NCBI RefSeq assembly: GCF_001724605.1
Contig: NZ_MEEX01000010.1
Coordinates: forward strand, 1 to 64,000
DNA from: Phenylobacterium sp. SCN 70-31
GTDB taxonomy: Bacteria > Pseudomonadota > Alphaproteobacteria > Caulobacterales > Caulobacteraceae
DNA length: 64,000 bases
Reading direction: 5' to 3'
In this document: positions 7,744 through 17,049 of the stretch, in pieces
Layout of the letters: every line of letters starts with the position of its first letter
How positions within the stretch are numbered: the first letter of the stretch is position 1
Translations under genes and position numbers: made by a program
The notes under the pieces: generated by a model
The model's input: only the letters and a program-made list of their open reading frames with translations
What the model was told of the DNA's origin: nothing
Databases searched by the model: none

Positions 7744-10142
7744 GCGACACCTTCCTCAACACCGCCGCCGCCAGGATCCTGGCCCCGCGCGAGGCCGCGG
7801 TCGGCGATCGGCTGCCCTATCTCGCCCACGCCGACGACATGACGCTGCGCACCAAGGACGGCGTGCTGGTCCAGACGCTGCATCTGGCGGGCTTCCCCTT
7901 CGAGACCGCCCCAGACGAAGAACTCAACTATCGCAAGGCCGTCCGCGAGACGGTGCTGCGCGGCGCCGCCAGCTCGCGGCTGGCGCTCTGGCATCATGTC
8001 GTGCGCCGCCGTGTCACGCCGAGCTTTCCTCCGCCCCCGGAAGAACCCTTCTGCGCCACCCTGGACCAGCGGTGGCGCGACCAGCTCGCCAGCCGCCGCC
8101 TGTACGTCAACGACATCTTCCTGACCCTCGTGCTGCGCCCGACCCAGGGTTCGGCCGGTCTCCTCGAACGGCTGATGAAGGGCCCCCGCGCCCGCGACGG
8201 CGAGATCGCCCGCGACCTGCGAGAGCTGCACGCCACGCGCGAAGCCTTCGCTGCGGCCCTGGCCCCCTACGGCGCACGCACGCTCGCCCGCTACGATGGC
8301 CCTGGCGGCGCCCAGCGTTCCGAGCCCGCCGAGTTCCTCGGCCTGATCCTGAACGGCGAGCTTCGGCCGATGCTCGCGCCCGGCGGCGACTTCGCCCAGG
8401 CGTTGGGGACCCGTCGGCTGAGCTTCGGCCTCGACGCCATGGAGTTCGGCCCCGGCGCGTCCGAACCGTCGTTCGGCGCGATGGTGTCGGTGAAGGACTA
8501 TCCGGCCCGCACCGCGCCAGGACTGCTGGATGGCGTCCTGCGCCTGCCGATGGAGATGGTGCTCACCGAGAGCTTCTCGTTCGTGGATCGTCAGGCGGCG
8601 CTGGATCGCATGGGCCTGGCGCTGCGCCGCCTCAAGGCGGCCGAGGACGACGCCTACAGCCTGCGCGGCGAGCTGGCCCAGGCCCGCGACGACGTGGGGG
8701 CCGGTCGTGCGGCCTATGGCGAGCATCACCTGACCATCCTGGCCAAGGCCGACAACCTGGACGAGCTGGACGCCGGCGTGGCCGACGTGCAGTCGGCCCT
8801 GGCCGAGACGGGCGCTGTCGCCGTGCGCGAGGACGTGAACCTCGAACCCGCCTTCTGGGCCCAGTTCCCCGGCAACTTCCGCTTCATTTCGCGCAAGGCG
8901 CTGATCTCGGCTGGAAATTTCGCGGGCCTGGCCAGCTTCCACAATCATCCCACCGGCCAGGCCGAGGGCGTCCACTGGGGGGGCGCCATCGCGGTGCTGG
9001 AGACCACGGCCTTCGGCCCCTACCACTTCAATTTCCACAACGGCGACCTCGGCAACTTCACGGTCATCGGTCCCTCCGGATCGGGAAAGACCGTGTTGCT
9101 GACCTTCCTCCTGGCCCAGGCCGAGCGTCTGAAGCCGAAGATTGCCTATTTCGACAAGGACCGGGGCGCCGAGCCCTTCATCCGCGCGATCGGCGGCCGA
9201 TACGACGTGCTGTCGCCGGGAGAACCCACCGGCTTCAATCCGCTCGCGCTTCCCGATACGCCCGGCAACCGGGCTTTCCTCGCCGAATGGGTCGCCCAGC
9301 TTCTCACCTCCGAAGGCGAGACGCTGGACAGCGAGGACCGGCTCATGATCGCCGACGCGATCGACGCCAATTTCGCCCAGCCGGCCAGCCATCGCCGCCT
9401 CCGTTACCTGCGCGAACTGTTCCGCGGCGCGCGCCGGCCCCACGCCGGCGACCTCTCGGCGCGTCTCGCCGCCTGGTGCGATGGCGGCGACCACGCCTGG
9501 CTGTTCGACAACGAAGCCGACCTGCTGGACGTCGAAACCCGCATCCTGGGCTTCGACATGACCAAGCTGCTGGATTCCCCCACGATCCGCGTGCCGGCCA
9601 TGATGTACCTGTTCCACCGGCTGGAGCAGCGGCTGGACGGCGACCCGGCTCTGATCGTCGTCGACGAGGGCTGGAAGGTACTCGACGATCCGGTCTTCGT
9701 CCGCCGGATCAAGGACTGGGAAAAGACCATCCGGAAGCGCAACGGAGTGGTCGGCTTCTGCACCCAGAGCGCCTCCGACGCGCTCGACAGCCGGATCGCC
9801 TCGGCGATCATCGAGCAGGCCGCCACACAGATTTTCTTCCCCAACGCCCGCGCCAAGGCGGCCGACTACGTGGACGGCTTCGGACTGACCGAGCACGAGT
9901 TCGAGCTGGTGCGATCCCTGCCCGACACGTCGCGCTGCTTCCTCATCAAGCGTGGCGACCACAGCGTCGTCGCCCGCCTGGACCTCACCGGCCTGTCCGG
10001 AGAACTGGCCGTGCTGGCGGGCACCGAGCGCGCCGTGCGCCGCCTCGACGCCCTGCGCGGCGAGGTGGGCGACGCCCCGGACGCCTGGCTGCCGCGCTTC
10101 ATGGCCGCCGGCGAGCCCCGCGCGGGTCGGAACGCGGCATGA
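7740..10142 (+). CDS. virB4: VirB4-like conjugative ATPase
   Basis: The 800-residue length is normal for VirB4. A P-loop (GPSGSGKTV, about residues 443-451) and a Walker B segment (LIVVDEGW, about residue 637) are intact, followed by a VGFCTQSASDAL segment typical of the family. It energises pilus assembly and substrate transfer at the inner membrane. It overlaps virB3 and virB6 by ATGA on both sides, so translation is coupled. The longer upstream reading frame is ignored because it runs through virB2 and virB3. Confidence 0.95.
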   Translation: MSDTFLNTAAARILAPREAAVGDRLPYLAHADDMTLRTKDGVLVQTLHLAGFPFETAPDEELNYRKAVRETVLRGAASSRLALWHHVVRRRVTPSFPPPPEEPFCATLDQRWRDQLASRRLYVNDIFLTLVLRPTQGSAGLLERLMKGPRARDGEIARDLRELHATREAFAAALAPYGARTLARYDGPGGAQRSEPAEFLGLILNGELRPMLAPGGDFAQALGTRRLSFGLDAMEFGPGASEPSFGAMVSVKDYPARTAPGLLDGVLRLPMEMVLTESFSFVDRQAALDRMGLALRRLKAAEDDAYSLRGELAQARDDVGAGRAAYGEHHLTILAKADNLDELDAGVADVQSALAETGAVAVREDVNLEPAFWAQFPGNFRFISRKALISAGNFAGLASFHNHPTGQAEGVHWGGAIAVLETTAFGPYHFNFHNGDLGNFTVIGPSGSGKTVLLTFLLAQAERLKPKIAYFDKDRGAEPFIRAIGGRYDVLSPGEPTGFNPLALPDTPGNRAFLAEWVAQLLTSEGETLDSEDRLMIADAIDANFAQPASHRRLRYLRELFRGARRPHAGDLSARLAAWCDGGDHAWLFDNEADLLDVETRILGFDMTKLLDSPTIRVPAMMYLFHRLEQRLDGDPALIVVDEGWKVLDDPVFVRRIKDWEKTIRKRNGVVGFCTQSASDALDSRIASAIIEQAATQIFFPNARAKAADYVDGFGLTEHEFELVRSLPDTSRCFLIKRGDHSVVARLDLTGLSGELAVLAGTERAVRRLDALRGEVGDAPDAWLPRFMAAGEPRAGRNAA

Positions 10143-11296
10143 GCACCGCCTGCGCCGCCATGATCGACGATGGCGTGATCCGGGGCGTGCTCGCCACGGT
10201 GGAATGCCAGACCCGCGTCTACGCCGAGGGCGGCTACACGGCCCTGACCACCGGCTCGTCCGTCTTCCAGGGCGCCGTGACGGCCATCCTGACGATCTAT
10301 GTGGCCCTGATCGGCTACCGGATGCTCTTCGCCCAGGGTTCGGCCCGGCTCTCGGACGCCCCCGGGATCGCATTGAAGGTGGGCCTGATCCTGGCGCTGG
10401 TGACGAGTTGGTCGACCTTCCAGTCGCTGGTGTTCGACCTAGCCGACCGCGCGCCGACCGAGATCGCGGCCATCGTCTCGGCCCCCTTCACCGAGGGCGG
10501 CGCCTCCCTGGCTTCACGTCCCGTCGACGGACTTCAGGCCGCCTACGACGAGTTCAGCGAGACCGGCGCAGCCTACGGCCAGCTCGCCGGACCGAACGCC
10601 AAGGGCTACTCCAGCCCGCAGGCCGCCGCCGCCGAGACGACCGCCGCGGCGTCGGGCGTCCTGTTCCTGGCCAGCGCAGGCGTCATCTCGGCCGCCACCC
10701 TGGCCATCGGAGTCCTGACGGCGATCGGTCCGCTCTTCATCGTCCTGGCGCTGATCCCGGCCACCCGGGGCCTGTTCGTGGGGTGGGTGCGCGCCCTGGC
10801 CGCCGCGGCGCTCACCCCGCTGGTCGCCTGGCTCCTGATCGTCCTGATGCTCTCGGTCATCGAGCCCTGGATCGTGACCCTGGCCGAACAGCGCATGGCC
10901 CAGCGCCTCAACGCCCAGACCGCCATGAGCGCCGCGGCGCTGGTCTTCGTCTTCGCCGCGGGCCAGGCCGCCCTGGTGGTCGGGGCCTGCGTCATGGCCT
11001 TCGCCTTCCGCCTGCCCTCCCCGCGCGTCGACCGCGGCCGGGCCGGCGCGGTCACCGCCGCCGCCGCCAGCGGGCCGGCCTCCGCGCCCCTCCCCTCGCG
11101 CGCCGAGCGGCTGGCCCTCGACCTCCAGCGCGATCAGGCCCAGGCCGCCGCTCGCAGCCGGGTGGCGGCCGTGGCCGCCGCCACTCACCCCACATCCTCG
11201 AGACAGGTATCCGTGACCCTCGACGACACGCGCCGCCTGGGCGACGCCTATCGCCGCAACAGCTTCACCGCCCGCCGCGCCGGAGTGGCCCGATGA
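10139..11296 (+). CDS. virB6: VirB6-like polytopic channel protein
   Basis: The 385-residue protein has at least five hydrophobic segments: residues about 35-60, 75-95, 170-195, 200-250 and 262-285. A central hydrophilic part and a charged cytoplasmic or periplasmic C-terminal tail rich in Ala, Arg and Gln complete it. It follows virB4 with an ATGA overlap and its stop overlaps virB9. VirB6 forms part of the inner-membrane channel. Between virB4 and virB6 there is no room for virB5, and between virB6 and virB9 none for virB7 or virB8. Confidence 0.88.
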   Translation: MSTACAAMIDDGVIRGVLATVECQTRVYAEGGYTALTTGSSVFQGAVTAILTIYVALIGYRMLFAQGSARLSDAPGIALKVGLILALVTSWSTFQSLVFDLADRAPTEIAAIVSAPFTEGGASLASRPVDGLQAAYDEFSETGAAYGQLAGPNAKGYSSPQAAAAETTAAASGVLFLASAGVISAATLAIGVLTAIGPLFIVLALIPATRGLFVGWVRALAAAALTPLVAWLLIVLMLSVIEPWIVTLAEQRMAQRLNAQTAMSAAALVFVFAAGQAALVVGACVMAFAFRLPSPRVDRGRAGAVTAAAASGPASAPLPSRAERLALDLQRDQAQAAARSRVAAVAAATHPTSSRQVSVTLDDTRRLGDAYRRNSFTARRAGVAR

Positions 11297-12060
11297 GCCG
11301 TGTATTCTCCTTCGGCGGGCTGGCCGTCGCCCTGGCGCTCGCCGCCACGCCGGCCCTGGCCGTCGTTCCGCGCCCCGGTCCCGGCGACCCACGGATCCAT
11401 GTGGTGGACTACGACCCCGAAGCGGTGGTCGAACTGCGCGTGGCCCTCGGCTACCAGCTCTCCGTCGAGTTCGACCCGGCCGAGCGGATCGAGAACGTGG
11501 CCATCGGCGACTCCCTTGGCTGGCAGGTGACACCGAACCGCCGGGCGAATCTTCTGTTTCTCAAGCCCATGTCGCAGCGTCCGGCCACCAACATGACGGT
11601 GGTCACCAACCTGCGCCGCTACAACTTCGAACTCGGCCTGCGCCCGCGCGCCACCGCAAAGACCGCGCCGTTCAGCGTGCGGTTCCTGTATCCGCCGCCG
11701 GTGATGGCGGTGATCGCGCCCCCGCCCCCACCGCCGCCTCCGGTCGAGCGCAACAGCGCCTACTCCTACGACGGCTCGTCGAAGACCTTGCCGGTCAAGG
11801 TCTTCGACGACGGTCTCGACACCTACTTCAGCTTCCGCGCGAGCGAGGACCTGCCGGCGATCTACGCGCTCGATCCCGACGGTGGGGAGGCGGTGGTCAA
11901 CACCCGCCAGCGCGACGGCTACGTCGTGGTCGATCGTATCGCCCGCGGCTTCGTCCTGCGCCGCGGCAGCGAGGTGACCCGCATCTACAACGACGGCTTC
12001 CGCATCGAAGAGGCCAGCGCGCTGAGGCAGCGCAAGAAGGATCCGTGGTGGCGCCGATGA
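11293..12060 (+). CDS. virB9: VirB9-like outer-membrane core complex protein
   Basis: The 255-residue protein has a signal peptide ending at ALA (residues 21-23), an N-terminal beta domain (about 30-135), a polyproline linker (about residues 140-150) and a C-terminal VirB9/CagX domain with SYDGSSKTLPVKVFDDG and the RDGYVVVDR strand. Together with VirB10, and normally the lipoprotein VirB7, it builds the outer-membrane core pore. No VirB7 lipoprotein is seen in the locus. It overlaps virB6 and virB10 by ATGA. Confidence 0.92.
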   Translation: MSRVFSFGGLAVALALAATPALAVVPRPGPGDPRIHVVDYDPEAVVELRVALGYQLSVEFDPAERIENVAIGDSLGWQVTPNRRANLLFLKPMSQRPATNMTVVTNLRRYNFELGLRPRATAKTAPFSVRFLYPPPVMAVIAPPPPPPPPVERNSAYSYDGSSKTLPVKVFDDGLDTYFSFRASEDLPAIYALDPDGGEAVVNTRQRDGYVVVDRIARGFVLRRGSEVTRIYNDGFRIEEASALRQRKKDPWWRR

Positions 12061-13160
12061 AACGCGAGGCGGGCAAGAAACGCGGCGTAGGACGCCCGGT
12101 GACCGAAGGCCCGGCGAGCGCCGTCTTCGAACGCAGCGTGTCCGCGCGTCCTCGCGTCCAGGCGCCGGATTCGCCGTGGACCGTCTGGGCTGGCGTCGGC
12201 GGCGCGGCCGTTCTGGGCCTGATGGTCTTCAACGGCCTCTCCAGCAGCCGCGAGGCCCAAGCCCAGACCCCGCCCCCGGCCGCCGAAGCGGCGCCGGTGG
12301 CGCAGCCGGCCCCCGCCGTCATCCCGCCCGCCCCCGTCGCTGCGCCGCCCCCCCCGGTGAGCGCACCAATGGCTCCACCCGTCGATCCGGAGACGGCCCA
12401 CTGGCGCGCCCCCACCATGGTCGTCGACTTCAGCGCCGCGCCGGACGCGCAGTCCGCCGCGCAAGCGGCCCAGGCCACGGCGGCCGGCCAGGCGCCAGGA
12501 TCGCCAGTGGGCGCGACCGGCGTCGATGGCCGCCAGTCGGCCGACGAACGCTTTTCCGTCCGCATGACGGGCAGCCTGGGCGACACCGCGCGCGCCAGCC
12601 AGATGCGCGACCTGGGTCGCACCGTCCCCCAGGGCACGGTCATCGCCGCCGTGCTGGAGACGGCGATCAACTCCGACCTGCCCGGCTCGGTTCGGGGCGT
12701 CGTCAGCCGCGATGTGCGCAGCTTCGACGGCAGCCGGGTGCTGATACCCCGCGGCTCCAAGCTGGTGGGCCAGTACAAGAGCGCCGCCGCCCAGGGTCAG
12801 ACCCGCGCCTTCGTGGTGTGGGAGCGGATCATCAGCCCCACGGGCGTCACCATCGACATCGGCTCGCCCGCGGCCGACCGCCTGGGCCGAGGCGGCCTCG
12901 AGGGCGATGTGGACCGCCATTTCTTCCAACGCTTCGGCGCCGCCATCCTGCTCACGGTTCTCCAGGCCGGCACGACGGCGCTGGCCTCCGAGGGCAGCGG
13001 CTCCACCGTGATCATCGGCAACCCGGCCCAGGTCAGCAATGTAGGTGCGACCGCCCTCCAGTCGCAGGTGAACATCCCGGACACCATCAAGGTGCCCCAG
13101 GGCGTGCCCGTACAGGTGTTCGTGGCCCGCGACCTCGACTTCGGCGGCGTGGTCCGGTGA
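12057..13160 (+). CDS. virB10: VirB10-like envelope-spanning core protein
   Basis: The 367-residue protein has a basic cytoplasmic tail, one transmembrane helix (about residues 41-60), a Pro/Ala-rich periplasmic stretch (about 70-115), and a TrbI/VirB10 domain (about 165-365). That domain contains a LIPRGSKLVGQYKS segment and a C-terminal NIPDTIKVPQG motif. It bridges inner and outer membranes and senses ATPase activity. The ATG at 12057, overlapping the virB9 stop, is chosen over a GTG four codons upstream. Confidence 0.94.
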   Translation: MKREAGKKRGVGRPVTEGPASAVFERSVSARPRVQAPDSPWTVWAGVGGAAVLGLMVFNGLSSSREAQAQTPPPAAEAAPVAQPAPAVIPPAPVAAPPPPVSAPMAPPVDPETAHWRAPTMVVDFSAAPDAQSAAQAAQATAAGQAPGSPVGATGVDGRQSADERFSVRMTGSLGDTARASQMRDLGRTVPQGTVIAAVLETAINSDLPGSVRGVVSRDVRSFDGSRVLIPRGSKLVGQYKSAAAQGQTRAFVVWERIISPTGVTIDIGSPAADRLGRGGLEGDVDRHFFQRFGAAILLTVLQAGTTALASEGSGSTVIIGNPAQVSNVGATALQSQVNIPDTIKVPQGVPVQVFVARDLDFGGVVR

Positions 13161-13167
13161 GGTCGCG

Positions 13168-14151
13168 ATGAGCGCGAACGTCTACCTCAGCGCCTATCTC
13201 GCGCCGCTCTCGCCCTGGCTCTCGCGGCCAGACGTCACCGACGTGCTGATCAACCGGCCGGGCGAGGTCTGGGTCGAGACCACCGACGGGGCGATCACCC
13301 GCGAACCGGCCGACGAACTGACCGAGACCGCGCTTCTGCGCCTGGCCCGCCAGATCGCCGCCGCAAGCCATCAGGGGGTCAATCGCGAGCAGCCCCTGCT
13401 GTCGGCCACCCTGCCCGACGGCGCCCGTGTGCAGGTGGTGGCGCCGCCCGCCACCCGCGGCGGCCTGGCGCTGGCCGTCCGCAAGCACCTGATCTCCGAC
13501 CTGTCGGTCACCGACCTGGCGCGCGACGGCCTCTTCGAGACCACCGCCCGCAGCGACCCGGCCCGCACGGCCCACGCCGACGCCGAACTGGAGGCGATGC
13601 TGGCCACCGGCGACATGGCCGCCTTCCTCAAGGCCGCCGTCCGCCGCCGCAAGACCATCGTCATCTCGGGTGGCACGGGCAGCGGCAAGACCACCCTCCT
13701 GAACGCCCTGGTGAAGGAGATCGACCGCAGCGAACGGCTGGTGGTGATCGAGGACGCGCCAGAGGTGCGGCTGGACCATCCCAACAGCGTGGGCCTGGTG
13801 GCCGTGCGCGGCGAGCTGGGCGAGGCTCGCGTCGACGCCGACACGCTGCTGGCGGCGTCGCTCCGCCTGCGGCCCGACCGCATCCTGCTGGGCGAACTGC
13901 GCGGCAAGGAGGCCTTCGCCTTCCTGCGGGCGGTCAACAGCGGCCACCCCGGCTCGCTCACAACCATCCACGCCGACAGCCCCGCCGGGGCGCTGGACCA
14001 GATCGCGCTCCTGGCCCTGACCTCGGGCGTCGATCTGGGCTGGGAAAAGGTGCAGACCTACGTGAGCCGGGTGATCGACGTCGTCGTCCAGCTCGACCGC
14101 CTCGACGGCGCCCGCAGGGTGAGCGAGGTCCTGTTCCAGCCGCGCCGCTGA
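13168..14151 (+). CDS. virB11: VirB11-like secretion ATPase
   Basis: The 327-residue hexameric traffic ATPase has a P-loop GGTGSGKTT (about residues 167-175), an Asp box (VVIEDAPEV), the Walker B region (RPDRILLGELRGKEAF) and a His box (GSLTTIHAD). It switches the T4SS between pilus assembly and substrate transfer. It starts seven bases after virB10 and is the last recognisable T4SS gene. No VirD4 coupling protein or relaxase follows. Confidence 0.95.
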   Translation: MSANVYLSAYLAPLSPWLSRPDVTDVLINRPGEVWVETTDGAITREPADELTETALLRLARQIAAASHQGVNREQPLLSATLPDGARVQVVAPPATRGGLALAVRKHLISDLSVTDLARDGLFETTARSDPARTAHADAELEAMLATGDMAAFLKAAVRRRKTIVISGGTGSGKTTLLNALVKEIDRSERLVVIEDAPEVRLDHPNSVGLVAVRGELGEARVDADTLLAASLRLRPDRILLGELRGKEAFAFLRAVNSGHPGSLTTIHADSPAGALDQIALLALTSGVDLGWEKVQTYVSRVIDVVVQLDRLDGARRVSEVLFQPRR

Positions 14152-14276
14152 CCCCGGCCGGGACGGCGGCTGCAACAGGCAGGGGTCAAGCCCTGCGGCA
14201 GGCCGCCGCACCCCCGTCAGGCGAACGCCGGGAAAAAGGAACGACTTCTCAACCAGCCTGACAGTACGTGGAACGC

Positions 14277-14642
14277 ATGACGTCCAAGCCCGCCCCGAAC
14301 TACATGGAGCGTCGCGCCGAACCGCGTGTGTCGGTCAGCGCACCCGGCCGCGTCATGCATGGCGAAAAGATGGGCCTCTGGGCCGACTGCATCATCAAGG
14401 ACCTCAGCCCCTCGGGCGCCAAGGTCGAGTTGTCGCATTTCTATCGCCTGCCGCCGCGCTTCATCCTCCTGCACTTCCAGGAGAACGTGGCCTACGAAGT
14501 GGTCCTGAAATGGCGCCGCGGCGACCTGGCCGGCATGGCCTTCGAACGCCGCCACGACCTGGCCGCCACCGACGACCCCCGCCTCACCCCCGTCGTCGAA
14601 GCCTGGCGCGCGCTCCAGCCAGGGCTGGCGAAGCGGGGGTGA
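14277..14642 (+). CDS. PilZ-domain protein (putative c-di-GMP receptor)
   Basis: The 121-residue single-domain protein carries both halves of the PilZ ligand signature: an RxxxR motif (RRAEPR, near residues 11-16) and DLSPSGAKV (D/NxSxxG). It most likely binds cyclic di-GMP and changes partner activity. It lies 125 bases after virB11 on the same strand, so it could belong to the T4SS transcript or have its own promoter. The ATG at 14277 is taken; a GTG three codons upstream is also possible. Confidence 0.85.
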   Translation: MTSKPAPNYMERRAEPRVSVSAPGRVMHGEKMGLWADCIIKDLSPSGAKVELSHFYRLPPRFILLHFQENVAYEVVLKWRRGDLAGMAFERRHDLAATDDPRLTPVVEAWRALQPGLAKRG

Positions 14643-14834
14643 TCCACTCGGTTTTACTGGACTCCCATGCTCGCTTTGAGGGGCTGGAAAGGAGTGTCGC
14701 ATGAGCGGTTCGCGCCGGTTGATTCCGGAGACGTTCAAGCGCGACGACCCGCGCAGAGACTTATCCCAATATAGTGAAGGTTCCACAATTCCCGCACTAT
14801 ACTAGGTCCCAGGGTACATTAGATCGCGACCGCT
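14643..14834. other. gene-poor stretch with a possible transposase leader fragment
   Basis: On the plus strand a GGAAAGGAG ribosome site precedes an ATG at 14701 and a 34-codon frame beginning MSGSRRLIPETFKRD, which looks like the first residues of a transposase or HTH protein and then stops. No complete gene is present. It may be the scar of a second insertion next to the IS630 relic; the assignment is weak. Confidence 0.3.
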
Positions 14835-15392
14835 TCAGCATGAAGCGTAACCGCTGTTGACGAAGTAGTTGGCGCACTCGGTCGGTGTGAAGTGGTCGAG
14901 GAGTGTCCGATGCGTCGCCATGTGGCTTCGACGGTGCGCTCGGCGGCGTTGCGCAGGAGGGGCTTCAGCTTGGCGAAGACCTGTTCGATGGGGTTCAGGT
15001 CGGGGCTGTGGCGCGGCAGGAAGATGAGGTGGGCGCCGGCGCGCCGGATGGCCTTGCCCTTGTGGCTGCCGAGGTTGCCCATGACCACCACGTCGCCGGG
15101 CGACAGCGTGGGAACGAGCACTTGCTCGACGTGGCAGCGGCCTGAATCGCCCTCAAGGTCAGGTCCGGCTGCTCAGCGATCCGCGCCAGCAGCCACTCCC
15201 GCTCGCCCGCCAGCACCAGCGGCCGATGACCGCCCATCGGCCGCGCTGCAGGACTGCCTTCCCTCCGCAGTCGCTGCGACCAGCGCACCGCCGTCGTCCC
15301 CCCGAACCGCTCCGCCGCCTCACGGTACGTCCCCCCGCCACCACGAAGCGCGCCACGCGATCCCGTAGATCAAGCGAATAGGGGCGACCCAT
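14835..15392 (-). pseudogene. IS630-family transposase relic, internally deleted and frameshifted
   Basis: Read on the minus strand, an N-terminal segment starts at 15392 (MGRPYSLDLRDRV) and shifts frame into RWSQRLRREGSPAARPMGG and TLRAIQAA. It then jumps directly to the C-terminal catalytic part VEQVLVPTLSPGDVVVMGN, SPDLNPIEQVFAKLK and EATWRRIG. A last frameshift leads to ECANYFVNSGYASC and a stop at 14835. Compared with the family's usual length of about 340 residues, the middle third including the first catalytic Asp is missing. The transposase cannot be active. Confidence 0.85.
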
Positions 15393-15545
15393 GCGAGCTA
15401 GCCTCCCATCCAGCCCACATCTTGGATCATGATCCAACAAATCCCGGAATCCCGATTCAGCTAAGCGGGGTCATGCTCTAGATCAGCCGAAGCCGAATTT
15501 AGAGCGACCTGAGCCGGTCCACTTTCTCGGGGGAGGATCACCGAC

Positions 15546-16736
15546 TCAGTTCCTGTTTTCAGGAGCAGATGAAGCCGGTTGCTGTTGAGGACGCCCCAGA
15601 GCGCTTGCCAGCTTCGACAACCGACCATCGACTACGCGGACGACGCGCCCTCGTAGCGCGGCAGTCGGTTTCTCCACGTACTGTGATGAAAAATAGGCAC
15701 AGATCGTTGTGAGAACAATCGTGCAGGCGATATTCGCGGCAGGGCTGTTCGTGATCTCATGATAATATAGGAGTTGCTGAATTGGAAAAGCATACAGAAA
15801 TATCCCGTAAGATAGATCTGGACTTCCAATTTTCTTAAATTGGAGAAATCTAGTGACAGATTTCAGAGTTTTTGATTTGGCATAAGAAATTGAAATGAGA
15901 AGATAACCAAAGGCATAATATACAATATCATATACTTCGGTAAAATATCCCACAAATCCGGCCACAAGAACCGCCAAAACACCGACCCAGATCCCCACCA
16001 GGAGCTTCTCAGTGTAGAGAGCAAGCGTAGTTCCGAAGAAAAACAGGCTACAAAGCTTGATCCGGCCAGCTAAAACCTCGTTTGAAGCGCTCTCGGTCAG
16101 CACGATCAAGGCCACAACAAGGGCCACTGTCATCATCGCAACCAGCGCACGCCTGCGGACGAGACCGACGTAGGCCACGAGGGCCAGGGCGGCGTAGCAG
16201 AATACCTCCCAGCGCAGACTCCATATTGACCCGTTGACAGCAGTGTTGGCCAACCCAGCGAATACGCCGTCTATCTGATAGGTGACAAAGGCGATCGACA
16301 TGTTCTCGATCAGATATCTCGCCGCCGACATCCAAGTGCCTTGGCTTCCCGAGGAAGCCAGCCACACCACCAGGGGCACCGTGACAAAGAGCATCACCCA
16401 CAGCGCCGGCACGATTCTCAGAACACGAGCAGCGACATAGTCCGTCATAGTCCTGCTCGACAGCAGACTCTTCGCCACTAGGAAGCCGCTGACCACGAAG
16501 AAGCCGTTCACCCCGAGGGAGTTGTAGAGCCTGCCGAAACTCGCGCTGCCCGCCTCCAGCGCCACACCTCCCAACACGAACGCGTGGCCAAAAATCACCC
16601 GCGCGGCGAGGAGAAGGCGGACCGTGTAGAAATTGTTGTCGCGATCCGCCGCATCTATTGGGCTAAGGCCAAGGACTCGCGCCCATCTCGGCACAGTGCT
16701 CGAAGATGAAATGGGCTGGGCTTCCTGAACTTCCAC
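15546..16736 (-). CDS. acyltransferase 3 family membrane protein (OafA/WecH-like)
   Basis: The 396-residue polytopic protein has about ten hydrophobic segments. It shows the family's ARVIFGHAFVLGG segment with His, the SLGVNGFFVVSGFLVAKS motif and ARVLRIVPALWVMLF. Such enzymes move acetyl or other acyl groups onto exported sugars. The GTG at 16736 has a GGGAGGG site five bases upstream. The coding region for the C-terminal half (about 15700-16000) is visibly richer in A and T than its neighbours, which suggests import from elsewhere. It lies at the left edge of the polysaccharide locus, next to insertion-sequence debris. Confidence 0.85.
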   Translation of the reverse strand: MEVQEAQPISSSSTVPRWARVLGLSPIDAADRDNNFYTVRLLLAARVIFGHAFVLGGVALEAGSASFGRLYNSLGVNGFFVVSGFLVAKSLLSSRTMTDYVAARVLRIVPALWVMLFVTVPLVVWLASSGSQGTWMSAARYLIENMSIAFVTYQIDGVFAGLANTAVNGSIWSLRWEVFCYAALALVAYVGLVRRRALVAMMTVALVVALIVLTESASNEVLAGRIKLCSLFFFGTTLALYTEKLLVGIWVGVLAVLVAGFVGYFTEVYDIVYYAFGYLLISISYAKSKTLKSVTRFLQFKKIGSPDLSYGIFLYAFPIQQLLYYHEITNSPAANIACTIVLTTICAYFSSQYVEKPTAALRGRVVRVVDGRLSKLASALGRPQQQPASSAPENRN

Positions 16737-17049
16737 TATACCCTCCCGGCCGGTCGAACTACCTCAGCGCACAGCCGCCGATCTTCATCGCTTCCGCATC
16801 AGCACTGCCACTACCCCAACGGCGCGCCAGAAGGAATACGCCGCCGTACACGTGAAGGACGCGTTAGTCCGCTTCCAAGTTGCTCCCCGGACCGACCGCG
16901 AGCTCGCCGCCCGCAGAGGTAATTTGGGTAGTTGCCGACCTATTCCCTCCCGGCCCATCGCCTTGGGAAGCCTGGCACGGAAAACCCAACTCAGATCGAT
17001 CCGCCTTTTCCGAGGAGCGAAACAGCTAGGTCGCCGGGACGCCCGCCGC
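16737..17049. other. intergenic region, no gene seen
   Basis: This 313-base stretch lies between the acyltransferase start and the RTX gene end, both on the minus strand. It should hold the acyltransferase promoter. I see no convincing reading frame, RNA gene or repeat in it. Confidence 0.5.

Noticed and set aside
7629..10373. Minus-strand frame of 914 codons opposite virB4
   Set aside because: It mirrors the VirB4 coding frame, has no recognisable domain and a composition of Gly, Arg and Gln typical of antisense frames.
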